Translations under genes and position numbers: made by a program
Assembly (NCBI GenBank): GCA_028688015.1
Contig: JAQTZB010000001.1
Coordinates: 537,663 to 601,662 of the forward strand
DNA length: 64,000 bases
From: Elusimicrobiales bacterium
GTDB lineage: Bacteria > Elusimicrobiota > Elusimicrobia > Elusimicrobiales > UBA9959
Direction: 5' to 3'
Shown: positions 18,431 through 27,113 of the stretch, in pieces
Numbering within the stretch: the stretch's first letter is position 1
Layout of the letters: each line of letters opens with the position of its first letter
Notes under the pieces: generated by a model
Database searches by the model: none
What the model was told of the DNA's origin: nothing
Seen by the model: only the letters and a program-made list of their open reading frames with translations

Positions 18431-19502
18431 ATTCTTTCGCCCCCTTTTTCACGATCTTTTCGATCACTTTGCAGACGTCCTCGGCGTTGATGACCGAGGC
18501 GCCGGGCTTGGCATACAGGTGCACTTCGGAGCGGCCGTTCAGGGCCAGCTGCACGTCCTCGACCATCTGGCCGAGGCTCATCTCTACGGCGATGAAGTGC
18601 TTGATGCGCTTGGACAGTTCCACGAGGCGGGCCTTAGGGAAGGGCCACAGCGTGATCGGGCGGAACAGGCCGACCTTGAGGCCCCGCTCGCGCGCCAGCT
18701 TCATGGCGGCCACTGAGACGCGCGCGGAGATGCCGTACGCCACGACGGCGATCTCGGCGTCCTCCAGCAGCTTCTCTTCGTACATCGTCTCGTTAAGCTC
18801 GATCTGCTTGTAGCGCTGCACGCGCTCGTTGACCATGATCTCCACGCCGCCCTCTTTGAGGTCGTAAGATTTCACGATGCGCTTGGCGCGGCCGTTGTTG
18901 AGGCCCAGGGCCCAGGCGGGTTCGGTGAGGGTCTTGGGATCCACTTCGGGGGTCTTGAACTCCACGGGCTCCATCATCTGGCCCAGGATGCCGTCGGCCA
19001 GCACCATCGACGGTATCCGGTACTTGAAGGAGACCTCGTAGCACTTGTGCGGGAAGTTGGCCAGTTCGGTGACGCTGTTGGGCGCCATCACGAAGACCCG
19101 GTAGTCTCCGTGGCCGCCGCCGCGGGTGGCCTGCCAGTAGTCGCCCTGGGCGCCGGCGATGTTGCCGAGGCCGGGGCCGCCGCGCATGATGTTGCCGATG
19201 AGGATCGGCAGGTCGGCGCCGGCGGCGTAAGAGATGCCTTCCTGCTTGAGGCTGATGCCGGGGCTGGAGGAGGAGGTCATGCAGCGCACGCCGGTGGCGC
19301 CCGCGCCGTAGACCATGTTTATGGCGGAGACTTCCGACTCCGCCTGCACGAACGCGCCGCCTACCTGAGGCAGGCGCCAGGACATGTATTCGGGGACCTC
19401 GTTCTGCGGGGTGATGGGGTAACCGGCGAAGAAGCGGCAGCCGGCGCGGATGGCGCCTTCGCTGAGGGCTTCATTGCCTTTCATCAGTTTCTTTTCGGCC
19501 AT
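18414..19502 (-). CDS. vorB: 2-oxoacid:ferredoxin oxidoreductase, alpha subunit (VorB-like)
   Basis: The 362-residue protein closely follows the VorB pattern: M-K-G-N-E-A near the start, G-Y-P-I-T-P-Q at about 28-34, Q-A-E-S-E-V-S-A-I-N-M-V-Y-G-A, and T-S-S-S-S-P-G-I-S-L-K-Q-E-G. VorB belongs to 3-methyl-2-oxobutanoate (2-ketoisovalerate) ferredoxin oxidoreductases, although several related enzymes accept other 2-oxoacids. The product would be isobutyryl-CoA or another acyl-CoA plus reduced ferredoxin. I chose the ATG at 19502, ten bases after the delta-subunit stop. The frame is open for 66 more codons upstream, but that part is antisense-like and overlaps the ferredoxin gene. Confidence 0.87.
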
Positions 19503-19512
19503 GATAAGCTCC

Positions 19513-19716
19513 TTATTTATAAACCCTGATAGCGAGGTCGGGACAGATGCGCGCGCAGCTCTGGCAGGCGATGCAGCAGCCCTCTTTCGAGTCCAGGGCC
19601 GGATAGTAGCCGGACTTGGAGAATTTGTCGGATTTTTCGATGCACTTTTTCGGGCAGACCTGTATGCACAGGTAGCAGCCCTTGCATTTGTCCACGTCAA
19701 CTTCCATCTTCGGCAT
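19513..19716 (-). CDS. 2-oxoacid:ferredoxin oxidoreductase, 2x[4Fe-4S] delta subunit
   Basis: The 67-residue protein is a bacterial-type two-cluster ferredoxin. The ligands are Cys11, 14, 17 and 21 for one cluster, and Cys48, 51, 54 and 58 for the other. It should carry electrons from the beta subunit to the soluble ferredoxin pool. It is the first gene of the VOR operon, preceded by CGGAGG seven bases before the ATG at 19716. An upstream extension of the frame is possible but has no family support. The 113-base leader between the glycosyltransferase terminator and this ATG probably holds the operon promoter, but I could not assign its boxes. Confidence 0.88.
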   Translation of the reverse strand: MPKMEVDVDKCKGCYLCIQVCPKKCIEKSDKFSKSGYYPALDSKEGCCIACQSCARICPDLAIRVYK

Positions 19717-19828
19717 AGAACCTCCGGTTTGTTGTCTGCGGCGCGGCTGGCGTGGCTCGGCGGGAGAGACTGCTGTCGAACTGCCTGGTGTCGCGCGTGG
19801 TGTTAAGATCCTGTATAAAAAGTATAAC

Positions 19829-19859
19829 AAAAAAAACCGGGCAAGCATACCCGGTTTTT
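19829..19859 (-). terminator. Terminator after glycosyltransferase gene
   Basis: A 10-bp stem (19832-19841 with 19850-19859) with an A run on one side and T run on the other follows the glycosyltransferase stop. On the minus strand it ends in eight T residues. It also separates that gene from the VOR operon. Confidence 0.82.
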
Positions 19860-19876
19860 CAGCGGCTTGACCGCGG

Positions 19877-21067
19877 TCAGTCCTCCGGTTTCCCCCTGGC
19901 GGCCAGCGCTTCCGCGTAGAAAGCTTTCAGCTTCGCGTTCATGCTGTCGGCGCCGAAGCGCGCAAAGCCGGTCTCGTCGGCGGCGAGGGTCCACGCCTTG
20001 GCCGCGGCGCCCATTCGCTCGCGCAGGGCTTTATCCATTACCAGCCGCTCCAGGGCGCCGGCCAGCGCTTCAGGGTCCGCCGGCGGCACGGCGAAGCCGG
20101 TTTCCCCCTCCTTTATGACGTCCGGCAGGCCGCAGACTCGGGTTACTACCGCCGGCACGCCGAGCGCCTGCGCCTCGAGCGGCGCGCGCCCCATGGCTTC
20201 GTTGAGCGAGGGCTGCGCATAAATATCCAACGCGGCCATTAAGGCCGCGGCGTCGGCGCGGAATCCGGTGAAGATAAGATCGTCCCCCAGCCCGAGGCCG
20301 CCGGCGAGGCCGCGCAGTCCGGCCTCCAGCGCGCCGCCGCCGATAACCACGAACTTCAGCTTGAGGCCCGGCCTGCGGCGCTTCAGGATCGCGGCCGCCT
20401 TGATGAAGTATTCCACGCCTTTGACCGGCTCCAGTCTTGCCACCGTGCCGACGGCTATTTCATCTTCTGCGACGCCCAGCGTCCGCTTATGCGCCGGCAC
20501 TGCGGGCGGCCTGAGGTCCACGCCGCTGTGTACGACGCGCCATCTGCGGGGGGCGCCGATGCCGGCCGCGGAGGTTTCACGCAGCTCCCCCGGCGTGAGG
20601 GCTATGAGGTAGTCCGTAAAAAGGGCCAGGATGCGTTCGACAGTTTTAAATAGAAAGGTCCGCAGCGGCCCGTAATAGCCGTAGAGCAGGTGGCCGTGGG
20701 GAGTGTGGATGACTATCGCTTTGCGCTTCTTGCCGAAGCCGGCCAGGGCCGCGGCCAGCCGGCCGAGCGCCCCGGCCTTGGAGGTGTGCGTGTGTATTAT
20801 ATCCGGCTCCAGGCGGGAGAGTTCCCGCCTGAGCTCAAGGAGCGCCGAAAAGTCCCGGAACAGGTCGACCTCGCGCTGGAGACCCTTCACTTCTATATAG
20901 TTCACCGCCGGGGTAAGCTTCAGGAGGGCCGCTGCGTCACGGTGCGGTCCGGCTATGAGCACGACGTCGTACTCGGCCGCCTGTGCGGCGCAGGAGTCCA
21001 GGGTATTGCGGCTCGACCCACCCGCCTCCAGGCGGGTGATGATGTGGACTACTACGGGCTTAGCCAT
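19877..21067 (-). CDS. Glycosyltransferase family 4 protein
   Basis: The 396-residue protein has the GT-B layout. The N-terminal half starts V-V-H-I-I-T-R-L-E-A-G-G-S, and I-H-T-H-T-S-K-A-G-A-L-G-R appears near residue 90. The C-terminal half contains the E-x7-E motif (N-E-A-M-G-R-A-P-L-E) near residue 292, which binds the sugar nucleotide in GT4 retaining enzymes. It probably adds a sugar to a cell-surface glycan or glycolipid; donor and acceptor are unknown. Its start overlaps the end of the YihY-like gene by 8 bp. A clear terminator follows. Confidence 0.85.
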   Translation of the reverse strand: MAKPVVVHIITRLEAGGSSRNTLDSCAAQAAEYDVVLIAGPHRDAAALLKLTPAVNYIEVKGLQREVDLFRDFSALLELRRELSRLEPDIIHTHTSKAGALGRLAAALAGFGKKRKAIVIHTPHGHLLYGYYGPLRTFLFKTVERILALFTDYLIALTPGELRETSAAGIGAPRRWRVVHSGVDLRPPAVPAHKRTLGVAEDEIAVGTVARLEPVKGVEYFIKAAAILKRRRPGLKLKFVVIGGGALEAGLRGLAGGLGLGDDLIFTGFRADAAALMAALDIYAQPSLNEAMGRAPLEAQALGVPAVVTRVCGLPDVIKEGETGFAVPPADPEALAGALERLVMDKALRERMGAAAKAWTLAADETGFARFGADSMNAKLKAFYAEALAARGKPED

Positions 21068-21908
21068 GGCGCTGCCCCTTTGCCGCGGCCTGGGCCGCGC
21101 CCAAACAGGCGCAGAAGATGAAGATGGCGCCGGAGAGGTACAGCCACAGCAACAGGGCCATCAGGCCGCCGAAAGCCCCGTAGACCGCGTTCAGCGCGGC
21201 GAAATGGGTGAGGTACAGCACGAACAGGCTCTGCGCCAGGTACAGCAGCAGCGAGGCGCACAGGGCGGAAAACCAGACCTCGGAATACGTGGTGCGGCGG
21301 TGCGGGGCCAGCTTGTAGAAGAACATCAGGCTCAGGAAAAGGGCCAGCCAGGGCACGAAGTACAGCGCCAGCTTATGGGCTGCCGGCAGGATGTACCGGG
21401 AGTGGAGCGCGCCGGCAGCCAGTTTGGCCAGCATCGGTATGCCCAGACCCGCCACTACCGAAAGCGTTACCACGCCCAGGAGCGCCAGGCTCTTGAGGGG
21501 CATCTTCCACCAGCGGCTGCCGGCGGTATCCCAAGCACGGTTAGCGGCCTGTATCAGCGTGGTAAAGAACTGGGCGGACAGCCAGACCAGCATCAGCAGC
21601 GCCACCGAACCGGCCCGGCCGCGGGCCTTGATCACGCGTGCCACCGCCTCGAAGACATAGTCGCGCACGTCGGAACTGGCCGGGATAAAGCCTTCCGCGT
21701 AGGTTATTATCATCGCCGCGGCGTCCCCCTTATCCATGAAGAACGAGGCGGCTGTGACGAAGAGGATGATGGCCGGGAACAGGGCGAACAGGGCGCTGTA
21801 GGAGAAGGCGGCGGCCCGCTGGCCGCCGTCGATCCTGTTGAACTTCTGTGCGGCCAGGGCAAGCGTGCCCCAGGCGCCGCTGGCGCGGTTCTTGAGTCTC
21901 TCGTGCAT
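21060..21908 (-). CDS. YihY/BrkB-family inner-membrane protein
   Basis: The 282-residue protein has about six membrane helices and the family's blocks: A-A-A-F-S-Y-S-A-L-F-A-L-F-P near residue 32, and the C-terminal G-A-F-G-G-L-M-A-L-L-L-W-L-Y-L-S-G. YihY proteins are sometimes annotated ribonuclease BN by mistake, and their function is not established. The gene is coupled to the glycosyltransferase and lies 41 bp after the lysine operon's last gene. It may therefore be read through from that operon, although a hairpin stands between. Confidence 0.82.
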   Translation of the reverse strand: MHERLKNRASGAWGTLALAAQKFNRIDGGQRAAAFSYSALFALFPAIILFVTAASFFMDKGDAAAMIITYAEGFIPASSDVRDYVFEAVARVIKARGRAGSVALLMLVWLSAQFFTTLIQAANRAWDTAGSRWWKMPLKSLALLGVVTLSVVAGLGIPMLAKLAAGALHSRYILPAAHKLALYFVPWLALFLSLMFFYKLAPHRRTTYSEVWFSALCASLLLYLAQSLFVLYLTHFAALNAVYGAFGGLMALLLWLYLSGAIFIFCACLGAAQAAAKGQRHG

Positions 21909-21915
21909 GTGTCTG

Positions 21916-21941
21916 GCCGGCGGTGGCCCCTCCCCGCCGGC
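21916..21941 (-). other. Hairpin at the end of the lysine operon
   Basis: A perfect 8-bp G+C stem (21916-21923 with 21934-21941) lies in the 41-bp gap after the aminotransferase stop. No T-run follows on the minus strand, so it may stabilise the upstream mRNA 3' end or slow polymerase rather than terminate fully. Confidence 0.5.
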
Positions 21942-21949
21942 GCTGTCCC

Positions 21950-23194
21950 TTAAAGCCCCTTCTTTACTTCTGCCAGCGACTCGGCTATCATGTCGGCGGC
22001 GTAGCCCAGGTCCTTCGCGGAATGCCGGTAGGCCACGTAGCCGTGGTGATAGGGCTGCAGGAACACCTTGCGGCGGATCAGCTCGGTGTAGAACTTAACG
22101 CGGTTCTTCTTGTACGCGCCGGTCTCGTCTTTGTCGAAGGTGATATAGGGCATCCACGGCTCGCCGGTGAACTTGACGGCCAGGCCGCTGGCCTTCACGT
22201 GTTTGCGGACCTTGTTGCAGAAGGCCTGGCCGCGCTTGGCGATGACCTCGAGCATGTTGTCGCGCTCGAGCAGCTCTATGGTCTTGAGCGAAGCCACCAT
22301 GGGCAGCGTGTTATTGAAGTAGGTGGACGAGACGAAGGCCTTGCTGACCAAGACGTCCATGATGTCTTTGCGGCCGGCCACCATGCTGATCTCGTAGCCG
22401 TTCGCCATGGCCTTGCCGAACACGCTCATGTGCGGCGTCACGCCGAAGAGCTTCTGCGCGCCGCCCAGGCTCACGCGGAAGCCGGTGCGGATCTCGTCGA
22501 AGCAGAGCACGGCGCCGTACTGCTCGGCGAGCTTTTTGCAGCCCTCGAGGAAGCCTGGCTTGGGCATTTCCACCTCGTGGGCGTTCGGGTGCCCGAGCGG
22601 GGTCATTATGATGCAGGCCACGCTGTCGCCGTGGGCCTTCATCAGGTCTTCGAGCTGTTGCAGGTTGTTGTACTCGAACTCGAGCACGTCCTCGTAGCTC
22701 TTGGGCAGCACGCCGCCCTTGTTCTCCACGCACCAGTCGGCCCAGCCGTGGTAGCCGCAGCGGATGGTCTTGGCCTTGCCGGTGAAGGCGCGGGCTATGC
22801 GCCCGGCCAGTGTGGTGGAGTCGGAACCGGTCTTGGTGAATACTACTTTCTCGGCGGAAGGCACCAGCGAGATGACTTTCTTAGCCAGGGTGTTCTGTAC
22901 TTCCTGCACGATGGACATGCAGAAGCCCTTATTCTTGATCTGGTCAATGACGGCCTTGTCTATCTCCTTCTCGCGGTGGCCTATGATGATGGGGCCGTAG
23001 GCGCAGAGCATGTCTATGTACTCGTTGCCGTCCGCGTCGGTGACCTTGCCGCCCTTGGCGGAGTCGAAGAAGATGGGGTATTCGCCCGGGACGAAGTTGT
23101 ACGGGCGGCGGATGCCCATCATGCCGCCGGGAATCAGCTCCTGCGCTTCTTTGTAGAGCCTGTCGGAATTGTCGAGTTTGAGATGTTCAGCCAT
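21950..23194 (-). CDS. kat: Class III aminotransferase, probable 3-aminobutyryl-CoA transaminase
   Basis: The 414-residue protein is of the glutamate-1-semialdehyde aminomutase/class III aminotransferase fold. The PLP lysine is Lys261 (S-V-F-G-K-A-M-A-N-G), and the cofactor-ring aspartate is Asp233 (F-D-E-I-R-T-G-F-R). G-S-D-S-T-T near 123 binds phosphate. The gene ends the lysine-fermentation operon, ten bases after kamE. The operon lacks Kal, which normally deaminates 3-aminobutyryl-CoA. A class III acyl-CoA beta-transaminase replacing Kal has been described from a Cloacimonas-type lysine cluster. By position I infer the same role here: moving the amino group to 2-oxoglutarate or pyruvate and giving acetoacetyl-CoA. 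A haem-pathway aminomutase is a weaker alternative. Confidence 0.7.
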   Translation of the reverse strand: MAEHLKLDNSDRLYKEAQELIPGGMMGIRRPYNFVPGEYPIFFDSAKGGKVTDADGNEYIDMLCAYGPIIIGHREKEIDKAVIDQIKNKGFCMSIVQEVQNTLAKKVISLVPSAEKVVFTKTGSDSTTLAGRIARAFTGKAKTIRCGYHGWADWCVENKGGVLPKSYEDVLEFEYNNLQQLEDLMKAHGDSVACIIMTPLGHPNAHEVEMPKPGFLEGCKKLAEQYGAVLCFDEIRTGFRVSLGGAQKLFGVTPHMSVFGKAMANGYEISMVAGRKDIMDVLVSKAFVSSTYFNNTLPMVASLKTIELLERDNMLEVIAKRGQAFCNKVRKHVKASGLAVKFTGEPWMPYITFDKDETGAYKKNRVKFYTELIRRKVFLQPYHHGYVAYRHSAKDLGYAADMIAESLAEVKKGL

Positions 23195-23204
23195 GGTATT
23201 CTCC

Positions 23205-23942
23205 TTATTTCCTGCTCGTCATGCGCTCGTAAAGTTTCTTGACCACGAAGGTGGCCACGTGCTCGGCGTAGGTGCCCGAGCCGAAGCCCGCGTCGTAGCC
23301 CAGCTCCTTGGCCAGCTTGTTGTTGACGCGCGGGCCGCCCATCACCAGCAGGAGCTTGCCGCGCACCTTCTCCGCCTCGGCCAGCTCTATGAGTTCGGTG
23401 AGGTTCTTGATGTGCACGTCCTTCTGCGTAACGATCTGCGACACCAGCACGGCGTCTGCCTTAAGTTCCTTCGCCTTGGCGAGGATCTTCTCGTTGGGCA
23501 CCTGGGAACCCATGTTCAGAGCCTCTATCATGGGGTAGCGCTCCAGGCCGAAGTGGTGGTTGTAGCCCTTCATGTTCATGATGGCGTCTATGCCCACGGT
23601 GTGGGCGTCGGTGCCGGTGCAGGCGCCGACGATGACCAGCTTGCGCTTGAAGTGGGTCTTGATGAAGTCGTTGACCTCGTCCATGGACATGTATTTGTCC
23701 ACGGCCTCGGCGTATTCCACCTTGTCGTAGTCCAGGGAGATGTCGGTCTTGCCGTAGGCCACGAAGAAGGTGAAGTCCTCGGAGAGGGCGGCCGCGTGCA
23801 CCACGTCCACCTTCTTGAAGCCCAGCTTCTGCACGTACTGCCTGGCGGCCTCCTTGGCGCGGCCCGAGTTCTTGACCGGGAGCGTGAAGGAGAGCTGCAC
23901 CGCGCCGTCGTCCGAAGTGTCGCCGTAAGGTTTAATGAACAT
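23205..23942 (-). CDS. kamE: Lysine 5,6-aminomutase, cobalamin-binding beta subunit
   Basis: The 245-residue protein carries the base-off B12 motif D-A-H-T-V-G, with His114 as the cobalt ligand. Lys125, eleven residues later, matches the spacing of the clostridial lysine that holds PLP as an internal aldimine. The N-terminal 100 residues form the small dimerisation domain and the rest is the Rossmann-like B12 domain. With KamD it moves the terminal amino group of beta-lysine (or D-lysine) to carbon 5, giving 3,5-diaminohexanoate. It lies ten bases after kamD in the lysine operon. The enzyme needs adenosylcobalamin and PLP. Confidence 0.93.
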   Translation of the reverse strand: MFIKPYGDTSDDGAVQLSFTLPVKNSGRAKEAARQYVQKLGFKKVDVVHAAALSEDFTFFVAYGKTDISLDYDKVEYAEAVDKYMSMDEVNDFIKTHFKRKLVIVGACTGTDAHTVGIDAIMNMKGYNHHFGLERYPMIEALNMGSQVPNEKILAKAKELKADAVLVSQIVTQKDVHIKNLTELIELAEAEKVRGKLLLVMGGPRVNNKLAKELGYDAGFGSGTYAEHVATFVVKKLYERMTSRK

Positions 23943-23952
23943 AGCGGTCTCC

Positions 23953-25521
23953 TTATTTCCCCACCTTGAGCTTTTTCTTGAGGTATGCCTCGGCCGGGTT
24001 GTAGTAGCCGGGGGCCTTCTCGTAGACGCCGTCGAGGCCCTTGCCGCCGTCGCGCGGGCGCTTGATCTCGGCGAACATGCCGGTCTCGATGGCGGTGAAC
24101 AGGCCGCGCTTTTTGACCTCGCCCAGCATCTCGATGGTCTCGTCGAGTACCAGCTGGGCGCGCTTCTGGATGACGCCGCCCTTCTTGAACTCGATCTCGT
24201 CGGCGAAGCCCTCCATGGTATTATGCACGTACAGCGCGTTGTCTATGGCCAGGGCGCGGTCCTGGAGGTACGGCGTGTGGATGGCCTCCGTCAGCATGCC
24301 GAGCAGGTGGATGCCCTGCCCGGTGGCCTTGCTGACGAAGTTGAACAGCGTGTTCATTGCGTAGCCCTTGAAGATGTCTCCCGTCATGAACTTCGTCGGG
24401 GGCATGTACTTGAGCGGGTGCTCCGGGAAGATCTCCCGCGCCATCAGCGCCTGCGCGTATTCGTAGAGGAAGCCGTTCTTGAGGTCCGGGTTCATCTCAA
24501 AGGCGTGGCCGAGGCCCATCAGGCGGTTGGGCATGCCGGCGCAGGCGGCGAAGCGCTCGTTGAGGAACTGGCTCGCGAGCACGGTGTGCGCCTTCTCCAC
24601 GGCGTCGGACGTGGTCAGGTAGTTGTCCTCACCGGTATTGATGATGATGTCCGCCGCGGTGTTGATCATGCGGCTGAAGAACTGGTCCGTGAAGGTGCGG
24701 TACATGTTGATGTCGCGGAACAGGATGCCGTACATGGAATCGTTGAGCATCATGTCCAGGCGCTCCAGCGCGCCCATGGCGGCGATCTCGGGCATGCAGA
24801 GCCCGGAGCAGTAGTTGACCAGCTTTATGTAGCGCCCCTCTTTCTCAACCACCTCGTCGAGCGCGGCGCGCATGATGCGGAAATTCTCCTGCGTGGCGTA
24901 GGTGCCGCCGAAGCCTTCCGTGGTGGCGCCGTAGGGCACGTAGTCCAGCAGGCTCTGGCCGGTGGTGCGGATGACGGCGATGATGTCGGCACCCCGCAGG
25001 GCGGCCGCCTGGGCCTGCTTAACGTCCTCGTAAATATTGCCGGTGGCCACGATGACGTAGATCTGCGGGGACTTGAACTTGTCCTTGTAAGCTTTCAGCT
25101 TGGCGTTGCGGTGGGCCACGTTGCCGGCTATGCGGGCGTCGAGGCCTTTGACAAGTTCGTCGGCCTTCTTCTGCACTCGTTTCTGGTCGGTGAAGGGGAT
25201 CTCGCAGATGTTAAGCCCCTTCTCTATCTCCTTGTTGAGCGCGGCCGGGGTTTTGTCCAGCTTTACCAGAGCGTTGAGGTAGAAGGAGGCCGCGCCGCCG
25301 GAAAGCTTGTCGCCGCACTGGGCGGCTATGAGGTTAGGGACCGGTACGCCGTCGGCGTTTGCGCCGTCGGCGCCCAGCAGGCGCAGCGTGGCGCGTTCTA
25401 CCGTAACGGTCGTATGCGCGCCTATGTATTCCTGCACGGGCGCCGTTATCTCGGCGGCCAGTTCGCGCGCCGCTTCTATCTTCGGCCTGGAAAGGCCCAG
25501 CTTGCTTTTCACCGGTGTCAT
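23953..25521 (-). CDS. kamD: Lysine 5,6-aminomutase, alpha subunit
   Basis: The 522-residue protein matches the alpha subunit in length (about 515 residues in clostridia) and in conserved blocks, such as R-G-A-D-I-I-A-V-I-R-T-T-G-Q-S-L-L-D-Y-V-P and G-T-Y-A-T-Q-E-N-F-R-I-M-R. It forms the TIM-barrel that holds adenosylcobalamin and PLP together with KamE. Its start overlaps the stop of the MutS-like kamC gene in an ATGA, which ties enzyme and reactivator translation together. The operon order kamA-kamB-kamC-kamD-kamE is as in other lysine fermenters. Confidence 0.93.
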   Translation of the reverse strand: MTPVKSKLGLSRPKIEAARELAAEITAPVQEYIGAHTTVTVERATLRLLGADGANADGVPVPNLIAAQCGDKLSGGAASFYLNALVKLDKTPAALNKEIEKGLNICEIPFTDQKRVQKKADELVKGLDARIAGNVAHRNAKLKAYKDKFKSPQIYVIVATGNIYEDVKQAQAAALRGADIIAVIRTTGQSLLDYVPYGATTEGFGGTYATQENFRIMRAALDEVVEKEGRYIKLVNYCSGLCMPEIAAMGALERLDMMLNDSMYGILFRDINMYRTFTDQFFSRMINTAADIIINTGEDNYLTTSDAVEKAHTVLASQFLNERFAACAGMPNRLMGLGHAFEMNPDLKNGFLYEYAQALMAREIFPEHPLKYMPPTKFMTGDIFKGYAMNTLFNFVSKATGQGIHLLGMLTEAIHTPYLQDRALAIDNALYVHNTMEGFADEIEFKKGGVIQKRAQLVLDETIEMLGEVKKRGLFTAIETGMFAEIKRPRDGGKGLDGVYEKAPGYYNPAEAYLKKKLKVGK

Positions 25522-27113
25522 TTGGTCTCCTCCATGAATTCCCTGGCCCGCCGGACGATGCTCTTGGCCACGCCCAGGATGCCCGCGATCTTGATGGCGT
25601 CGCGGGCCTCTTCGCCCTCTGCGCCTTCAAGCAGCTCGTAGCGCATGAACCTGTTGATCATCTTCAGTTTCTCGTCCAGACCGCAGGCGCCACGGCCCGA
25701 AAAATAGTCGTTGAAGGCCGCGGTGTCAAAGCCGCGCATCTTGAAGGCGGCGGCGGACTTGCCAGTCTTCAGGCCGGAAAAATGGGTGGCCAGGAAGGCG
25801 GCGGCCGCCGGGTTGGCGCCCAGGTCCTCCAGGATGGCGCCCAGCAGCGCCGCGGCCTCCTCAGAATTGGTGGTGCGGGCGAACTCGTCCATCAGCAGCA
25901 GCAGGCTGCCGCTTTTCAGGCGCGCGTGCGCGTTCACGAAATCGTTCATCTCCAGGCCGAAGCTGCTCAGCCCCCCCGCCGTCTCCATCTCGGCGCCGCC
26001 TATGAAGGCCGCCCCGTCGAAGACGCAGGTCTCGAAGGCGGCCGCTGGCACGAAGAAGCCGCTCTGCGCCAGCAGCTGCGCGAAAGCCAGGGTCTTGAGC
26101 GCCACTGTCTTGCCGCCCATGTTGGAGCCGTAGATCACGTTGACGCGGCGGCTGAAAGCGGCCGTCAGCGGGGTGTACTTCAGCCCGGCGGCGCAGAGCC
26201 GCTCTTCGAGCGGCAGGAAACGGACTTTCTCCAGCCTGATGGGCGCCGGGCACTTCTTGAGCGCCGGCCGCACCAGCTTCAGCTCGGAGGCCAGCCTGGC
26301 GCGCTCCGCCGCAACGTCGAGCTTCTGCAGCGCCGCCGCGTAGGCTTCGAAATTCTTCTTCTCCGCGAGGACGGCCCCGGCCAGTTTCTTGATGGCGGCG
26401 GCCTCCAGCTCGGCCTCGCGGCCGCGCCGGCGGTCGCGCTCGGCCGCTACCTCCATGTAGTCCTGCCCGTAGACCGGCTTCACCGTGACGCGCGTGCCGT
26501 CGAACGGCTCGGCGAAAAGGTCCTGGGCGCCGCTCAGCCGGGCGGCGGCCTTCTCGTCCACCACCAGGAAATCCCGCTCGCTGAAATCCAGGCCCCAGCG
26601 CTCGCGCAGGGTCTTCAGGCGCCTCTCGCGCAGTCCTTTGAGGGCCTTGTCGCAGGCGGCTATGGCGGCGCGCTCTCCGGCGAGCTCTTCGGAGTAGGCG
26701 CCGGAAATGTGGAAGGCCTCGCCGGCGCCCCCCTTGTTAAGGAGGGCCAGCAGCGCGGCGGACTCCCACCTGGCGCCGAACTTCGCGCGCAGGGCGGCGG
26801 GCAGCAGCTTGAAGATCTCCGCCGTGTTGAAAAGGAATTTCCGGGCCAGGAACAGCCCGGCCGCGCTCCCCAGCGCTTCAGGGGTGAGGTCCGCGGCGGG
26901 CAGGCTGCGCAGGTGGAAGCGCAGCTTGTCGGCCTTGTGGCGGCTGGCGTCCAGGAAAGCGCCGGCGGCTTCGGCCAGGTCATACTCGGTTTTCAGCTCC
27001 GCCGCCGAGGCATAGAAGCGGCGGGCTTCCCTGGCCAGGCGGCCATAGGGGGTCAGCGGCCTGAACAGCGCGTAAAAGGTCTCAAATTCGGCGAACGCTC
27101 TGAATTTTTCCAT
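25518..27113 (-). CDS. kamC: MutS-like ATPase of the lysine aminomutase system
   Basis: The 531-residue protein has a C-terminal MutS-type ATPase. Walker A reads Y-G-S-N-M-G-G-K-T near residue 330, and Walker B ends L-L-L-L-M-D-E-F-A-R-T-T-N. There is no mismatch-recognition domain. Proteins of this kind sit beside kamDE in lysine-fermenting bacteria and are thought to be part of the reactivating factor that exchanges inactivated cobalamin. I chose the ATG at 27113, which overlaps the kamB stop by one base (TGATG). The frame is open for another 103 codons, but only inside kamB. It overlaps kamD by 4 bp. Confidence 0.85.
   Translation of the reverse strand: MEKFRAFAEFETFYALFRPLTPYGRLAREARRFYASAAELKTEYDLAEAAGAFLDASRHKADKLRFHLRSLPAADLTPEALGSAAGLFLARKFLFNTAEIFKLLPAALRAKFGARWESAALLALLNKGGAGEAFHISGAYSEELAGERAAIAACDKALKGLRERRLKTLRERWGLDFSERDFLVVDEKAAARLSGAQDLFAEPFDGTRVTVKPVYGQDYMEVAAERDRRRGREAELEAAAIKKLAGAVLAEKKNFEAYAAALQKLDVAAERARLASELKLVRPALKKCPAPIRLEKVRFLPLEERLCAAGLKYTPLTAAFSRRVNVIYGSNMGGKTVALKTLAFAQLLAQSGFFVPAAAFETCVFDGAAFIGGAEMETAGGLSSFGLEMNDFVNAHARLKSGSLLLLMDEFARTTNSEEAAALLGAILEDLGANPAAAAFLATHFSGLKTGKSAAAFKMRGFDTAAFNDYFSGRGACGLDEKLKMINRFMRYELLEGAEGEEARDAIKIAGILGVAKSIVRRAREFMEETK

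Noticed and set aside
21950-23194. Reading the aminotransferase as a haem-pathway glutamate-1-semialdehyde aminomutase
   Set aside because: The fold fits, but the gene sits at the end of the lysine operon ten bases after kamE, and no other tetrapyrrole gene is near.
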